A stretch of DNA of 64,000 bases from Paralvinella palmiformis (taxonomy: Eukaryota > Annelida > Polychaeta > Terebellida > Alvinellidae). Positions 33,401-47,367 of this stretch are shown piece by piece; the stretch's first letter is position 1, and each line of letters opens with the position of its first letter. The stretch covers positions 446,001 to 510,000 of the forward strand of contig JAODUP010000488.1 of the NCBI GenBank assembly GCA_025642065.1. Reading direction: 5' to 3'. Below the pieces are notes generated by a model. That model saw nothing but the letters and a program-made list of their open reading frames with translations, was not told where the DNA came from and made no database searches. The position numbers and the translations under genes were made by a program.

Positions 33401-33565
33401 AAAGAAGACATTTCTCATATACAGAGATGGTCACATGTATGGATATAAAATAGAAAAACAACAAACTGATCTGATCTGGTTTTATTGCTATTTTTCTTAG
33501 GAAACACTCCACAAGATCTTGTATTGGAGCAGTTCATATGATACCTCTCTATTTACCATAAAAAC

Positions 33566-33603
<38 letters not shown>

Positions 33604-33708
33604 GTAGTAGTAGTAGTAGTAGTAGTAGTATTGTTGTTGTTGTTGTTGTTGTTCTTGTCGTGATGGTTCAGGTGGTTATTACTACTACTACTACTACTAC
33701 TACTATTA

Positions 33709-33752
<44 letters not shown>

Positions 33753-33936
33753 TTTATTACATTATTTATATAGCACCTTATTTTCCCACAATGAGGCACA
33801 TACACAAAACATATAAAAGAATCAGTAATCATGCATTGTTTATTCTGTAGATGTCATTTAAATACAGACAATGCTAATAAGTTGGTCATTGGCTGAAAAG
33901 TCTTATCTAGAAATCCTTACTCGAAAATAACTTTTA

Positions 33937-33984
<48 letters not shown>

Positions 33985-34321
33985 TGAGTGGAATGTGGAG
34001 AGACAGGCCATCGAACGGACCAAGAGATATACAGATATTATAAACAACTCAGCAGAATAGGGAATCACTTAACTGAGAACACTTACCTGTGTTCGACTTA
34101 TTATACGTTATAGTATCGTTTGTATTGTCTGGGATATTTAGTAAATATCCCAGACTACTAGTATTATCCTGTAGATGGTATTCTATCGTCTGAAACACGT
34201 TCATCGATTTACTCCACATCAATATACTGATCATCCACGCGGATAAGATTAGGACTAGTATCAACCAGCCGGGTCTTCGGCACGTCTTCCAATTGATGTC
34301 TATCCCAAGATGAGAAATCAT
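30460..34321 (-). CDS. Golgi carbohydrate sulfotransferase, Sulfotransfer_2/CHST8-14-like (384 aa, two exons)
   Basis: Exon 1 is 34321-34087 (ATG; GTAAGT donor) and exon 2 is 31379-30460 (AATTCAG acceptor; stop). The phase-1 junction makes an Asp codon. It transfers sulfate from PAPS to a glycan hydroxyl. The protein is type II: a short cytoplasmic tail, TM at ~18-36 (GWLILVLILSAWMISILMW), then an N-glycosylation-rich stem (several N-x-S/T). The catalytic domain starts near RICSQEERLEHMRKICHR. The 5'-phosphosulfate loop is CWMSKAGCTAFK (129-140), close to the family's PKxxCTxWK but with Ser for Pro and Phe for Trp. The 3'-phosphate site is RHPFQRLLSTYR (199-210), matching the family's R-x-P-F-x-R-L-x-S-x-Y-R. 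ACHPCAQNW and a C-terminal FGYGW also fit the HNK-1/chondroitin/dermatan family. Substrate cannot be told from sequence alone. The 2.7-kb intron holds a dead Tc1 element and a compound microsatellite. Confidence 0.85.
31700..32500 (-). pseudogene. Tc1-like transposase remnant in the sulfotransferase intron
   Basis: Minus-strand pieces in order: GIVRCTTNRLDRYLVSCAFW and RFVTARHLQYDLRHATKTQA, matching the helix-turn-helix linker of Tc1 elements (RCTT..DRYL...R..TA..L..DL). After a gap comes LLEEEGIDIMECPTGSPDFN, matching the (D/N)..L....I.V..WP..SPDLNP block, and then FEEWVDIPQND-like sequence. Stops and frameshifts are present and catalytic residues are altered, so it is inactive. Confidence 0.7.
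33552..33800. repeat. Compound trinucleotide tract (ATT)(AGT)(TTG)...(ACT)(ATT) at a LINE-like tail
   Basis: Blocks of ATT, AGT and TTG, a unique core (TTGTCGTGATGGTTCAGGTG, 33655-33674), then ACT and ATT. It ends in ACATTATTTATATAGCACCT, a minus-strand CR1/L2-like 3' end. AGT and ACT blocks are complementary, giving hairpin potential. The core recurs at 49127-49156. Confidence 0.85.
33902..34135. repeat. Local direct duplication covering the 3' part of sulfotransferase exon 1 (other copy 34703-34915)
   Basis: Both copies share AATAACTTTTAGAATATAT, a TA tract, CTGAGTGGAATGTGGAGAGA and then the reverse complement of the exon-1 end with its GTAAGT donor. The copy at 34703-34915 lies upstream of exon 1 and has only the last ~45 coding bases, so it carries a spare splice donor but no start codon. 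Confidence 0.85.
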
Positions 34322-35218
34322 GATTTAAATCTAGAAGCCTTACGTCTAGACGATGAGCTACTACAGATGATGCAATTCAAGTAGACACCAAATTCGGTAG
34401 ATATATGATAAACCTATGCTACTGTGACCATCTTTTTTATCACGATAACCCTATTTCACCGTGACAACCCTATGCCAGGGAGACGAAGCTTACAACGCAC
34501 GGGAAGATCGTGACTTCAGCCAATACATGTTTTCGGGTCGGCGCACGTACTTCGAAACGGATCGATGAAAATACCATTAAACGTTAACCACCTGGACAAA
34601 TAGATAGCGGTAATTCTAATCGAAAGCGAGTTGAGGCAGATGTGCAGCACGATTTATAATCAAGCACGAATTGCATTCCATTTTTCGTTGTGCTTATAAA
34701 AGTATAATCTAGAAACCCTTACTCTAAAATAACTTTTAGAATATATATATATATATATATACTGAGTGGAATGTGGAGAGACAGGCCAACGAACGGACCA
34801 AGAGACATACAAATATTATAAACAACTCAGCAGACTAGGGAATCACTTAACTGAGAACACTTACCTGTGTTCGACTTATTATACGTTATAGTATCGTTTC
34901 TATTGTCTGGGAAGTCTCGTAACTATTAAGTATGTATAATATGTTCGTTATATAATATATTTAGCTGATTTCCTCTAGTTGACCCGAGTGTTGTGTTTTG
35001 TTTAACAAACAATTGCTGTAAACTTGATGATAAAGTATTTGTTGTTTTGTTTGTACAAACGATGACTAAACGGGTAGAGAGAGTAGAGAGGAAGGATGGG
35101 TATATGATATATCCATAGATAACTGGAGAGATAGGCAGATAAATAAGATGGATATAGAAGACCTATAGGTTTGGCGGAAGGTGAACAGATGGATCGATGG
35201 ATAAAAGGATGAATGGAT

Positions 35219-35219
<1 letters not shown>

Positions 35220-35270
<51 letters not shown>

Positions 35271-35430
35271 TGCTTTACGTCATTTTGCTCTACGTCAAAT
35301 TCGTCTTTTACGCCACTTTTCTAAAGTAATTTTCAGTTCAGCGAACTTCATTACGTCTAACGTTACGTCTAACGTTACGTCACTCACCTACGTCATAATA
35401 AAAGGACTTAAAATAAATAAATTTACATTA
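35220..35430. mobile_element. (TA)n followed by a fragment of the MITE family seen at 391-725
   Basis: TA at 35220-35268. From 35268 to ~35430 the sequence aligns with the reverse complement of the element at 391-725. Shared features are TCAAATTCG.CTxTACGCCA, CAGCGA, the TTACGTTACGTCACTC run and CCTACGTCATAATA. At least six TACGTC(A/T) motifs are packed into 130 bp. Confidence 0.6.
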
Positions 35431-35457
35431 TCAGCTAAATGATTATCATCCGCAGTC

Positions 35458-35468
35458 ATATATATATA

Positions 35469-35527
<59 letters not shown>
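35458..35527. repeat. (TA)n adjoining the pogo/Tigger element
   Basis: About 70 bp of TA with one TTA interruption. The neighbouring transposon starts at its edge and uses a TA target. Confidence 0.95.
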
Positions 35528-35530
<3 letters not shown>

Positions 35531-36835
35531 TCAGAATCCGTTAATCGTTTATCCGACAAATCCACCTTCCGACAAATTATTGCCTGTGACGGATTTAACT
35601 CCATTATAAATGACTCTTTAATCCGACAAAATCGTGCTCCGTGTTCCAAATCCGACACTTCATTTCGCCAACGGAATGTGACATTTTAATGTAAAATGAC
35701 CTCGATAATCCAACAACACGAAAATGTTGACAAATATTTCCGCTAGTTCAGTCATGCATAACACACCGACATGTTGTCAATAATGTTTAATTAACCCGCC
35801 CACACGCGATAATTGGTATATCGTAACCAATTACAATAGTCCTTCACCATACACACAAACACACGATACTTTCATTGCCTGTGGCTATCTCATAGCCAAT
35901 CATAATCATTCATGGCTAATTACAAACACAAATGTGTCATCTTTCCAATGAGCAGATCATGAGTTAATCTGATGGACTAACTGACACGAGTATTTCTTTT
36001 TAATGTTTGTAATTAACAAACATCAAAATGATCAATAGTTCCAATGCCATTCCGTACCATAGCGCACGGTTATTGCATATGGTTTAAATACGGAGGTAAA
36101 GGTTACATGCTATCTAGCTGTGCCCAATAGGCAACAACCAGGGGTCTCTATTCCAAATTTCAACAACAACTTGCTATCAAGTGAACTCCCGTGGCCTAGC
36201 GGTTAACCACCAGGCACTTGATTAATTTTTTCGGCTCACAACATCGTGGGTGGTTGACCGCGTTAAATGGCGCTGCCGACTCCACTAAATTATTAAAAAT
36301 AAAGGGGGACACTAAAGAGCCCCTGCGGACGTAAAACACTCCGGCAGTGACCACCCTCAGGATATTTCTACTCCATCTTTCCGTACTGTCAGTGGTGGGG
36401 GAGGAGAAAGAGGCTGTGCTGAAGCGATACTCCCAGAAAAACAAAACAACAAACAAACTTGCTATCAGATTTACTTCTATGACTGTCGAAATAATAACAG
36501 CAATATGTCCAGTCCAGAGAGGAAACGTCGTCATGTTGATATTTCTGCTGCCCAGAAACATGACATCTGTCAACTAATTCCGCTAAACAGACCTTTATGT
36601 TGTATTTTTATTCTGGTCATTTATTGTCATAATTGTTGAAAATAAATAAATACACCACAAGATTATAAGTGTCATTGTGATTCCTATGGATGTTGCGTAT
36701 TATTTGTGTTACATACAACTGTTTGTCTTTACGATCTAAAAATGTGTGACACAGACTACCGCTATGTCACGGACTCGCTATTCCGACATTCGCGTTTATC
36801 CGACATATTATCATGTGACAAACGAATTCTGACTG
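35528..36835 (+). mobile_element. Pogo/Tigger-type DNA transposon, internally deleted
   Basis: Inverted termini CAGTCAGAATCCGTTAATCG (left) and, read inward from the right end, CAGTCAGAATTCGTTTGTC. Both are flanked by TA (35526-35527 and 36836-36837). TTATCCGACA-type subterminal repeats occur near both ends. An ATG at 36504 opens MSSPERKRRHVDISAAQKH and continues DICQL, like the N-terminal helix-turn-helix start of pogo/CENP-B-type transposases; the rest of the transposase is gone. A SINE has inserted at 36180-36456, so the element is older than that SINE. Confidence 0.75.
36180..36456 (+). mobile_element. tRNA-derived SINE (family C) nested in the pogo/Tigger element
   Basis: Flanked by a perfect 11-bp target duplication ACTTGCTATCA (36169-36179 and 36457-36467). 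It starts with a tRNA-like CTCCCGTGGCCTAGCGGTTA (A-box region), has a body of ~200 bp, and ends in an A/C-rich tail (AAAACAAAACAACAAACAA). Confidence 0.75.
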
Positions 36836-36837
36836 TA

Positions 36838-38570
<1,733 letters not shown>

Positions 38571-38574
38571 TTAA

Positions 38575-38903
38575 TACTACTACTACTACTACTACTACTG
38601 CCACCACCACTACTACTACTACTACTACTGCCACCACCACTACTACTACTACTACTACTTGCCACCACCACTACTACTACTACTACTACTGCCACCACCA
38701 CTACTACTACTACTACAATACTGCCACCACCACTACTACTACTACTACTACTGCCACCACCACTACTACTACTACTACTACTGCCACCACCACTACACTA
38801 CTACTACTACTACTACTGCCACCACCACTACTACTACTACTACTACTTCCACCACCACTACTACTACTACTATTTGCCACCACCACTACTACTACTACTA
38901 CTG

Positions 38904-38950
<47 letters not shown>

Positions 38951-38981
38951 GCCACCACCACTACTACTACTACTACTACTG

Positions 38982-39013
<32 letters not shown>

Positions 39014-39014
39014 G

Positions 39015-39046
<32 letters not shown>

Positions 39047-39078
39047 GCCACCACCACTACTACTACTACTACTACTGC

Positions 39079-39111
<33 letters not shown>

Positions 39112-39112
39112 G

Positions 39113-39144
<32 letters not shown>

Positions 39145-39245
39145 GCCACCACCACTACTACTACTACTTATACTACTAATACTATTACTAATACCACTAC
39201 CAATATTACTACAAATATTATCACTACTACTCTTACTACTACTAT
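38575..39245. repeat. Compound (CTA)n / GCCACCACC minisatellite
   Basis: About 20 blocks of CTACTACTA... (5-10 triplets), each closed by GCCACCACCA. Higher-order period is ~27-36 bp over 670 bp. One strand is almost purely pyrimidine-rich CTA/CCA. Open frames through it are artefacts. Confidence 0.95.
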
Positions 39246-39579
39246 ATTATATTTTCGCTTAGAAACATATCGGGGGAGGAGGGGGGGGGGCTGTGTGTAA
39301 TATTAGCTACAACACCTTTTACAAAATCAGAGTGAGGTAATTATAAACAATGCCTCGATCATAATACTGTGCCTATGACGCAATGGCAGCTATATCATCA
39401 CCTGGATGGGATACTTTATGTGGCAAATCAGTTTGATTTGCAGATATCCCATTTCCTTGAACAAACTTCATGTTACGTACGATTTACAAGTTGCTATTCG
39501 TTTATTGCCTACTGGTCCTATTCAAATTGGGAAATACAGTAAAGTAGATTTGTGCGTGCGTGTGTGTGCTTTCCGATAT

Positions 39580-39596
39580 TTTTTTTTTTTTTTTAT

Positions 39597-39675
<79 letters not shown>
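39580..39675. repeat. T-run and (TA)n microsatellite
   Basis: A poly-T run then ~75 bp of TA, directly upstream of the LINE at 39778. Confidence 0.95.
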
Positions 39676-39777
39676 CCACTGGCTCAGAAACCTATGCCTC
39701 CACAAATATATACAGAAAATCTATACACAGTTCAATCTAAACAGTTCTACCCTCCATATATATATATATAGTATGTC

Positions 39778-42360
39778 TATTGTCGACCCATGTCTATATG
39801 ATAGTAGAGGTAAAGACTCAGGTGACCATTTTGCCATTCAGATTACACTGGATTGTGCGAAGCCACAGCATAGTAAAAATGATATCACTTTCCGCAGGCA
39901 TTGTGCTATTTCTGTGCCAGATTTCATCCAGGACATCAAATCATCTGTCACTTTATTATATGCAAGTGGCGCTGTAGATGACCTTGTGGAAGCATATAAT
40001 TCGGATATTACGTTTTTGATCAATAAACATGTCCCTTTGTGGGGGAAAACTAAAACCCTGAGGCCAAATGCTCCCTGGTATACTGAAGAACTTAGAGAAG
40101 GAAAACACAATCGTCGGAAAGCTGAACGACTGTGGTGGAAAACAAAGCTGGAGATCCATCATCAGCTATCTCATAAAGCTTCTCATGAGATCTAGGACTT
40201 AGACAAGATAGCGGAATGTGGGAAAAGTCAAAAATGTCTGTTCAGAATCACTAAGAATTTGATCGGACATAAAGGATAAATCATTCTGCCAAGCTGTTCA
40301 TCTGATGAGCACTTGGCCAACAAGTTTAGTGATTTCTTCATGAGGAAAATAACAGCCATTAGAGACAACATTGATAATCACAAATCTCCAATAAGCGACG
40401 CTGTTGTGATGAGCGCTGATATCAAATTTGAAGGACAGCCTCTGACAAAGCTTGCGCCTGTCACTCAAGACGAGGTACATGATATTATCATTAAGTCTCC
40501 CTCAAAATCTTGTGAACTAGACCCATTACCTACATACCTGTTGAAAGAAGTGCTGGAATACCTACTGCCTTTGATTACGGCTATTATAAACAAATCACAG
40601 GTGGAGTCCAAGGTTCCACTTTCTTTCAAAAACGCCAATATTAGACCACTGCTGAAGAAGCTAAATCTGGATAAAGAGGAATTGAAAAATTACCGCCCAG
40701 TGTCTAATCTGCCTTTTTTGTCGAAGATCCTGGAGAAGCTGATTGCAAAGCGGTTGGAGACCCATTTGAGTAGTCACAGACTAATCTTCAGTCAGCTTAC
40801 CATACCGGTCACTCTACAGAGACCGCGCTCCTGAAGGTCCATCGTGACATTGCTGAAGCTTTAGATAGGAAGTGTATGGCGGCATTAGTTCTGCTTGACT
40901 TATCTGCTGATTTAGATGTCATAGATCACAGATCCTTCAAACGCGCTTTGAGCACTCGATTGGAGTAACCGGAAGTGCCCTCTCCTGGATCAAATCTTAT
41001 CTGAGTGACAGATCTCAGTGTGTTGCCATAGGAATGACGACATCAGAAGGTAAGTGCCTGAATTTTGGGGTGCCACAAGGATCGGTACTAGGACCACGTA
41101 AGTACTGTTTGTATTCAAACCCAATTGGTGCGATATGTAGCCGACATAATTTGCTCTACCATGATGATGATGATGATTGATGTTTTACGGCCACTTTTGT
41201 GCACAAGGTAGGCTAAATGGGCCGAGCGACCTCCAACGGTAATGAGACGAGGTGAAAGACGAAACAACTTTCAGATTCGAACACGGGTGGTAGTGATCTG
41301 TGGTCCAGCACGCTACCGCTAGACCACGGAGGCGCCCCAATTTGCTCTACCACTGTTATGCAGATGATACCCAGGTTTATATGGCGATCATGCCCAAAAC
41401 AACTTGGTCCAACGTTGCAAAGAAATTGGAAGCTTGTTTGGCTTATATCAGTACTTTGGTGAGTGCAAACATGCTTAAGTTAAACGAGGAAAAGACAGAG
41501 CTCATTATCTTTAACCCAAAGCATCAGGTTAGGATAAATGAGGAATTAAGGCTTCAGGTAGGTAATAATACTGTTTCTGTAGCATCGTCAGTGGATAACT
41601 TAGGAGTATATTTTGATACATCCCTGACCACGGAGAGGCAAGTAAATGCAATATCCAAAGCCTGTTATTACCAAATTCGTAATATTGGTCATATCAGGCG
41701 GTACATCACATTGGATGCTTGCAAAACACTGGCACACGGCCTGATAACGTCTCGGCTAGATTACGGCAACGCTCTCCTGTATGGTCTTCCAAGCACACTG
41801 ATGACACGACTACAGAAAGTACAGAATTCTCCTCCCAGGTTAGTCACTCACACTCATAAAAGAGAACATATAACACCAGTCTTGAACTCCCTGGATTGGC
41901 TTCCGGTTATATATAAGTCGCAGTACAAGATTATTTTTGATGTACACTTTTAAGGCACTTCAAGGGACTGCCCCTCAGTACTTAGAGGAACTTGTCGAAC
42001 AGTATCAGCCGACAAGGTCTCTACGGTCTGAGTCTGGAACATTCCTAGCCGTACCAACAACACCTGGAGTGACATACGGTAATAGATGTTTCAGAAAGGC
42101 TGCTGCAACCTTATGGAATAATCTTCCAGTAACCATCAGAAAGTGAAAGACCATTGATACCTTCAAAAAGAAGATAAAAACTAATCTTTTTGTTTCAACT
42201 TTTCCTAGCTGAATATATTATGCATTTGGCTGGAAAGAATGATGTATTTTTAAAGATGTAAATCTGTTACATCCATAGAATTATTTATTGTCAAACGCCT
42301 TAGAGTAACCTTCTTACAGGTTATATAGGGTGCTATATACATTTTGTATATTATTATGAT
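39778..42360 (+). pseudogene. CR1/L2-type LINE, 5'-truncated, with stops and a nested SINE
   Basis: Begins in the last part of the endonuclease (GKDSGDHFAIQ, the S-D-H-type motif). Then follow RPNAPWYTEELREGKHNRRK, a long linker, and the [59 protein letters not shown]. Motif A appears as LLDLSADLDVIDH (usual AFDTVDH, so damaged). FGVPQGSVLGP, the catalytic CYADDTQVY, LKLNEEKTELIIF and DYGNALLYGLP follow, with the tail TFKALQGTAPQYLEEL, CFRKAAATLWNNLP and TFKKKIKTNLF. Several stops and frame changes make it dead. The RT is split at 41161 by a minus-strand SINE. The 3' UTR ends in an ATT/TTATTATGATT tail at ~42360. Confidence 0.85.
41162..41338 (-). mobile_element. tRNA-derived SINE (family A) inserted in the LINE
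   Basis: Flanked by a 14-bp target duplication AATTTGCTCTACCA (41148-41161 and 41339-41352). Read on the minus strand: GGGGCGCCTCCGTGGTCTAG head with A box, GTTCGAATCTG B box, body with CTCGGCCCATTTAGCC and TTGTGCACAAAAGTGGCCGT, and an (ATC)n tail at the insertion site. It is the best-preserved copy of the family in the window. Confidence 0.9.
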
Positions 42361-42367
42361 TATTATA

Positions 42368-42620
42368 TAGGTAGACATATACATGTGTCTGAGCTACTCA
42401 TCAGCCTGTGGGGACAGCTAATCCGCTTTTCGTATGTGACAAATATGTCATGCCCACAGGGAAGCGGCTACATGTAGACTACGCACAGAAAGTGAAAGCA
42501 ATAACGAAGGTACCATTTTACATCAGAGCTCACAGTAAACAATACGTGCGTGTGGTTCAATGATGAGTTAGTATATACACGAGGTAACTACTTTGACACC
42601 ACAGTTTACATAGAACAGTT
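42368..42620 (-). repeat. Fragment of the 1.3-kb tandem-repeat unit
   Basis: Reverse-oriented relative of the array at 5489-10247. Shared stretches are GCCTGTGGG, GCTAATCCGCTTTTCGTA, GACAAATATGTCATGCCCAC and AATACGTGCGTGTGGTTCAA, plus the end block (ACCACAGTTTACAT). It starts right at the tail of the LINE. Confidence 0.8.
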
Positions 42621-42644
42621 CGATATCACAGATGCTGACCCCAA

Positions 42645-42646
42645 GC

Positions 42647-42699
<53 letters not shown>

Positions 42700-42700
42700 G
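42645..42700. repeat. (CG)n(TG)n tract
   Basis: Sixteen bases of CG then ~38 bases of TG: alternating purine-pyrimidine DNA with high Z-DNA potential. Confidence 0.95.
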
Positions 42701-44119
42701 CGCGTGCGCATCCTAGTGCGTGTGTGTGACTCACTAACTATTCCAAGGGGAGATGGACTGTTCAGGCAAAAAATTCGACTGAGGAAGTAAACATCTCACA
42801 TACAAATCTAAGTGTACAGTATTACAGTATGGTAGGAAATAAATATTCAGCGAGGGAAATCTGCATGGCACATTACTATATTTAAATTATTTCAAGAGAC
42901 AACTAAGATGGATTTCGAAACAATGGTTTGCCCAAAGGCAAACTTTCCACATCAAATGACTTCCCTGTGATTATCAATAATCAGTCCACATCATGTCCTA
43001 CGTACAAATAAGTACATAACAATAGTCCAGGTAAAACAACATGAAAATCAAGGCTACTGAAACTTACGAACTGCTCGTTGGTTTTACAGAAAGACCAGTT
43101 ACACCCAGATCCTTACTGAAGATAAATATTAATGGTGTTATGAGCTGATCCAGAAGAGAGCTATACGAATTCTATATATACGCTCTCATGTTTTGCAATG
43201 AAAATAGACACCCTAAATATAGAATTATTTTATTCCTTGGTACTTAAATCATCTCTTTTCGTATTTCCTTATGTAGACCAAGGTGTTTTTGGTAGGTTTC
43301 ATATAATCTTCTACATATATTTGAACATAAATGTTACCATGCCTCTAGCCGTCGTTTTTTTCCATCAATTTTCACTGACACCTTAAAATACGAAGCTACC
43401 CACCTCTATGTGGACATGTTGAGATCAGAAAAGACATTTCAGAACAATTGAGATGAATTTGGTTTTTGACCAGAAGAAACTCTGCAAACTCGTTTCTTAA
43501 CTCAAATCCTCGTCATGGGATCATTTCACCACCATAGACAAAGTATATCGGCATGCAACAAGTCCCTAATCGGGGTAAGGATGGGGGAAGGTACCTATCA
43601 CAATGAACAACTGCTAATTATCTTCTCATCTGTGTGTCGTATACAGACACAACATTTGTTGTATGCGCAGGCAAGAACCTTGTCATGTGGTATAATTAAC
43701 AATATAATAAAATTTACAAATTTACTATTGACTGGAATTCCATTGCGATTATTAAATTTATTAGTGTTTCTTTAAACTTGCCATATCACGAGTCGGCAGC
43801 TTAACACTTGCTGCCTGGCACCAGCCCACGGTCTACCACACGCTATTTAAGCTATAAACGATGCTATAAACCGTGTATGTGCATGCGAGCTTGGGTGCGT
43901 GCATATGTGTTGTTGAGACTTATATTGTCATAACGCTTTACAGTTAGTTAAGATCAACGTATCAAGACAAATAATACACACACACACACATCATTACGTG
44001 TTAATATATTTTCCCCAACCTCAATTAAACGATCTAGTTTGACGTATGCGTATGTTCATGCATGTTTATACGTGTATACGAGCCCGCACGTGCATTCATC
44101 CCCGCATCTGTATGTATCT

Positions 44120-44162
<43 letters not shown>

Positions 44163-44325
44163 ACAGTTAATCTGTATAATCAGGTAATATGTATATTCCC
44201 TGAAATATTCAGGTAATACGTCTATTGCTAACTGAGATTTAATACAGATTACCTAAACATTTCAGGTAATATACATATTACTGATTAAACAGATTAACTG
44301 TAACACACACACACACACACACACA

Positions 44326-44357
<32 letters not shown>

Positions 44358-44690
44358 GCTTGGCGCGACAATCTTATTATTAATGGTGACCAATTGAAGA
44401 AGCCTAGAGAAAAATGACATTCTGAAAGAATGAAGACTGAACTCAATTAAAACAAACCTCATTTTATCGAAGTCAAATATTACTATCCGATTGCGAGTAA
44501 ACAAACAAACAACAAACAAACAACAAACAAACGCCATTCGGTGACTCATATAGGTCACTTATTTTAGTAATTTTGGGGGTTGGGGTGGCTGGTGTGTGTG
44601 TGTGTGTGTTCCTTCTAGGAATGTCAATCACCGTGACTATGTTCCGCTCCATAAGTTTCTACCTTTAATAGCTGGTCTCTGCTTGACGTA
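42701..44690. other. Non-coding interval
   Basis: No exon recognised on either strand. The interval includes the foldback element at 44161-44303 with (TA)n before it (44124-44159) and (CA)n(TA)n after it (44302-44357). Confidence 0.5.
44161..44303. repeat. 143-bp near-perfect inverted repeat (foldback element)
   Basis: Starts TTACAGTTAATCTGT and ends ACAGATTAACTGTAA. Arms of about 66-70 bp match along most of their length, including AATATGTATATT and CCTGAAAT, and meet near TTGCTAACTGAG. It is flanked by TA on the left and CA on the right. The structure is that of a palindromic MITE and has no coding capacity. Confidence 0.85.
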
Positions 44691-45432
44691 TGATATTAAT
44701 CGTATTTAATCATTGTCTTCGTGACCTCACGACGTCTGTCCAATATGGAAGCGAAACGAGCCACGACGCTAATACCGCAATTAATTAGCCTTCTCATTCG
44801 GCGTTTGGATGCCTGTCTGTGGCCGTCGATGTGATCGGAAATCGATCGGTTTCCTATCAGGTGTCAGTAGGCTAAACGGCGATGGAATGTGCCGAGAAGT
44901 GTCGTCCGATTTAGATCAAAACATTAATCCACTCCCTCCCAGCTGTCATCGAACGCGGCTCTATTTGTGGGCCAGTTGAGGCGACTCCGACACACGTTAA
45001 CGCATCGGCCGAGCAGTGGCCCCGATCTTGGTTTACACTGCTCAGATCCTGGTCAAGTACGGATGTGTCTTACCTGTGTCATATCGACGGACTCTTGGCG
45101 CAGGTACGTTGCCGTTTCGAGTTCGCTTCAAGGGGCTTCTCTCGCCTGTACTCTTCGGTCGTCGGCATACATAGAACAGATGTTCAAAACATCGTTGTTT
45201 TTAAAGACGCCCTCTCGCGGAAACCAGCCGAACTAGTGTCGATTTAGAACAAGATACGTGTATTCGGCCAGAATTGAGCGCAGTCCCGCGCTTGTCAGGA
45301 CGTTTACCGCATGTGATGCGGTAAGTTCGTGGAACGATTTTTTTGCTGGACCGAATTAACGTCGTTAGGATCACTTAGCGTTTGTGACGGATTGGTGGCC
45401 GCCTGCCGTCTGGATTACGTTGGACGTGTCCG
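44691..45432 (+). promoter_or_regulatory. CpG-rich probable promoter and 5' UTR of the 45433-63835 gene
   Basis: Marked rise in GC and CpG relative to the flanks. Homeodomain-like AATTAATTAG and CGATTTAGATCAAAACATTAA lie at 44780-44930. No TATA box was picked out. Assignment as promoter is inference from position and composition. Confidence 0.4.
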
Positions 45433-46028
45433 ATGTACGAGCAGGATACGAGCAGCATGGTTCAGCCTACACTCTGTGAGGTGATCTATCACGGGGTGGA
45501 GGATAATAGCGTACTACTGGACGACTTGTACACGCCATACAGACTCCGAGGATTATCCGGGGACACCGGTCGTACCAGCACAGCGTACGGTCCCCCGTCG
45601 TACACCGATCCTACAACGGTGGGATATAGAACACCGCCAGGATTTGTGGTAGGCGTTATTCTTTTACACAAAATGAAATAGAAGTTCAATAATATTCAAT
45701 CTTATGTAGAATATGTGAACATCCATTTCGTGACGTCATCGGAGTCCAATTATTTGGAATGACACGTCACTTTTGTAGAAAGGTACGAGTTCGTATTAAT
45801 CGTGTGTCTGTTTTATTTTACGTGCTTGTCGACAGCAGGTGGCTTGTTATATTTTCTGTAAATTTCACGTATTTAGCATCCCGCTGACAGACTCGGCTCA
45901 TCACAATATAATACCTGGCAGGTATGTTTACGTAGAACGATCTCATTGTTGTACTGTAGTTATATGTAAGTAGAGCTTAATATGGGATTATCATCAAGCA
46001 TGTACGAAGATAAAATTACGTAGCTATC

Positions 46029-46086
<58 letters not shown>

Positions 46087-46241
46087 CCCCCCCACACACA
46101 CACACACTGGTGGGACTGGTGAGACATTACACATGTATCAGCAAGAAAAGTCGCCACTCTGGATTCAGTCCCCTGAAGAAACGTCCAGAGTTTAAATTCA
46201 CGGTTCGAGATTCTCTGTGCCTGTGCCTTATAATACACAGC

Positions 46242-46332
<91 letters not shown>

Positions 46333-46458
46333 CTCACACACGCATATTTCCAATACAATATACCTCTCTCCAACCAAATCTTCCTTTTGTATATGTTATG
46401 AATTAGACGAAGATAACAACTTGTCGTTATTTATATTGCACCGATTAATGTAAGTGTG

Positions 46459-46498
<40 letters not shown>

Positions 46499-47298
46499 CG
46501 ATTAAGTATCGATTTTCTATGTAATATACCAATCGACCTGATACTAACACATAATCACTCCTTTAGATAATAGTAATACGTTAACAAACAGCCCGACATA
46601 GAGACTTCTTATACTTCTCGATGAGCACCTTAACCCCTACACCCCCTCCCCCCGCGAGCCATAGCATAATAAACGCTGAATTGATGACAAATCGATGTCT
46701 TGTGATTGACGCCTATTGATCTGCCATATACTAACCGTTGTTTAGATCGCGTTATCGCGGTGATTGATTTCTGTTTTATGTAAGATCTACCACTAGGTGT
46801 TATAGCAGTTATTAATAACCGAGATGTCTGCGATATTTTTCTAGACCTAAATTATAGATATTTTTGCCGATCATTGTTCCGGAAATGGATCCAGGTACTT
46901 CAACATCCCTCTGACGGCCAGTTGTCGTTTAGTCTTTTTTTTCAATATTCACAATTTAAAATTTGGATATCCATGTTGCTAATCCCATATTTTGGCGAGA
47001 AAACCCCCCGCCCCCAAATTGTGGTATCAAGCTGGGCCTGTTCTGCGTCAATCTACTTCAATATAATATTATGTTTAAATCACATGAAAGCATCAGTCTT
47101 GTTTTTGACCGATTATTTTATTATGGTTATTTTTTTAATGTTTAGGTTTGCATGGCTATATGACATTGTATGATGATAATAATAATAATAATAATGATAA
47201 TCATAATATACAAATCCTATATTTTCTATTATCTCGTATTGTAAATTGAACTTCCATCACTTTCTGTTATCCTCAGCAACTCTACACACTTGCGCGTG

Positions 47299-47367
<69 letters not shown>

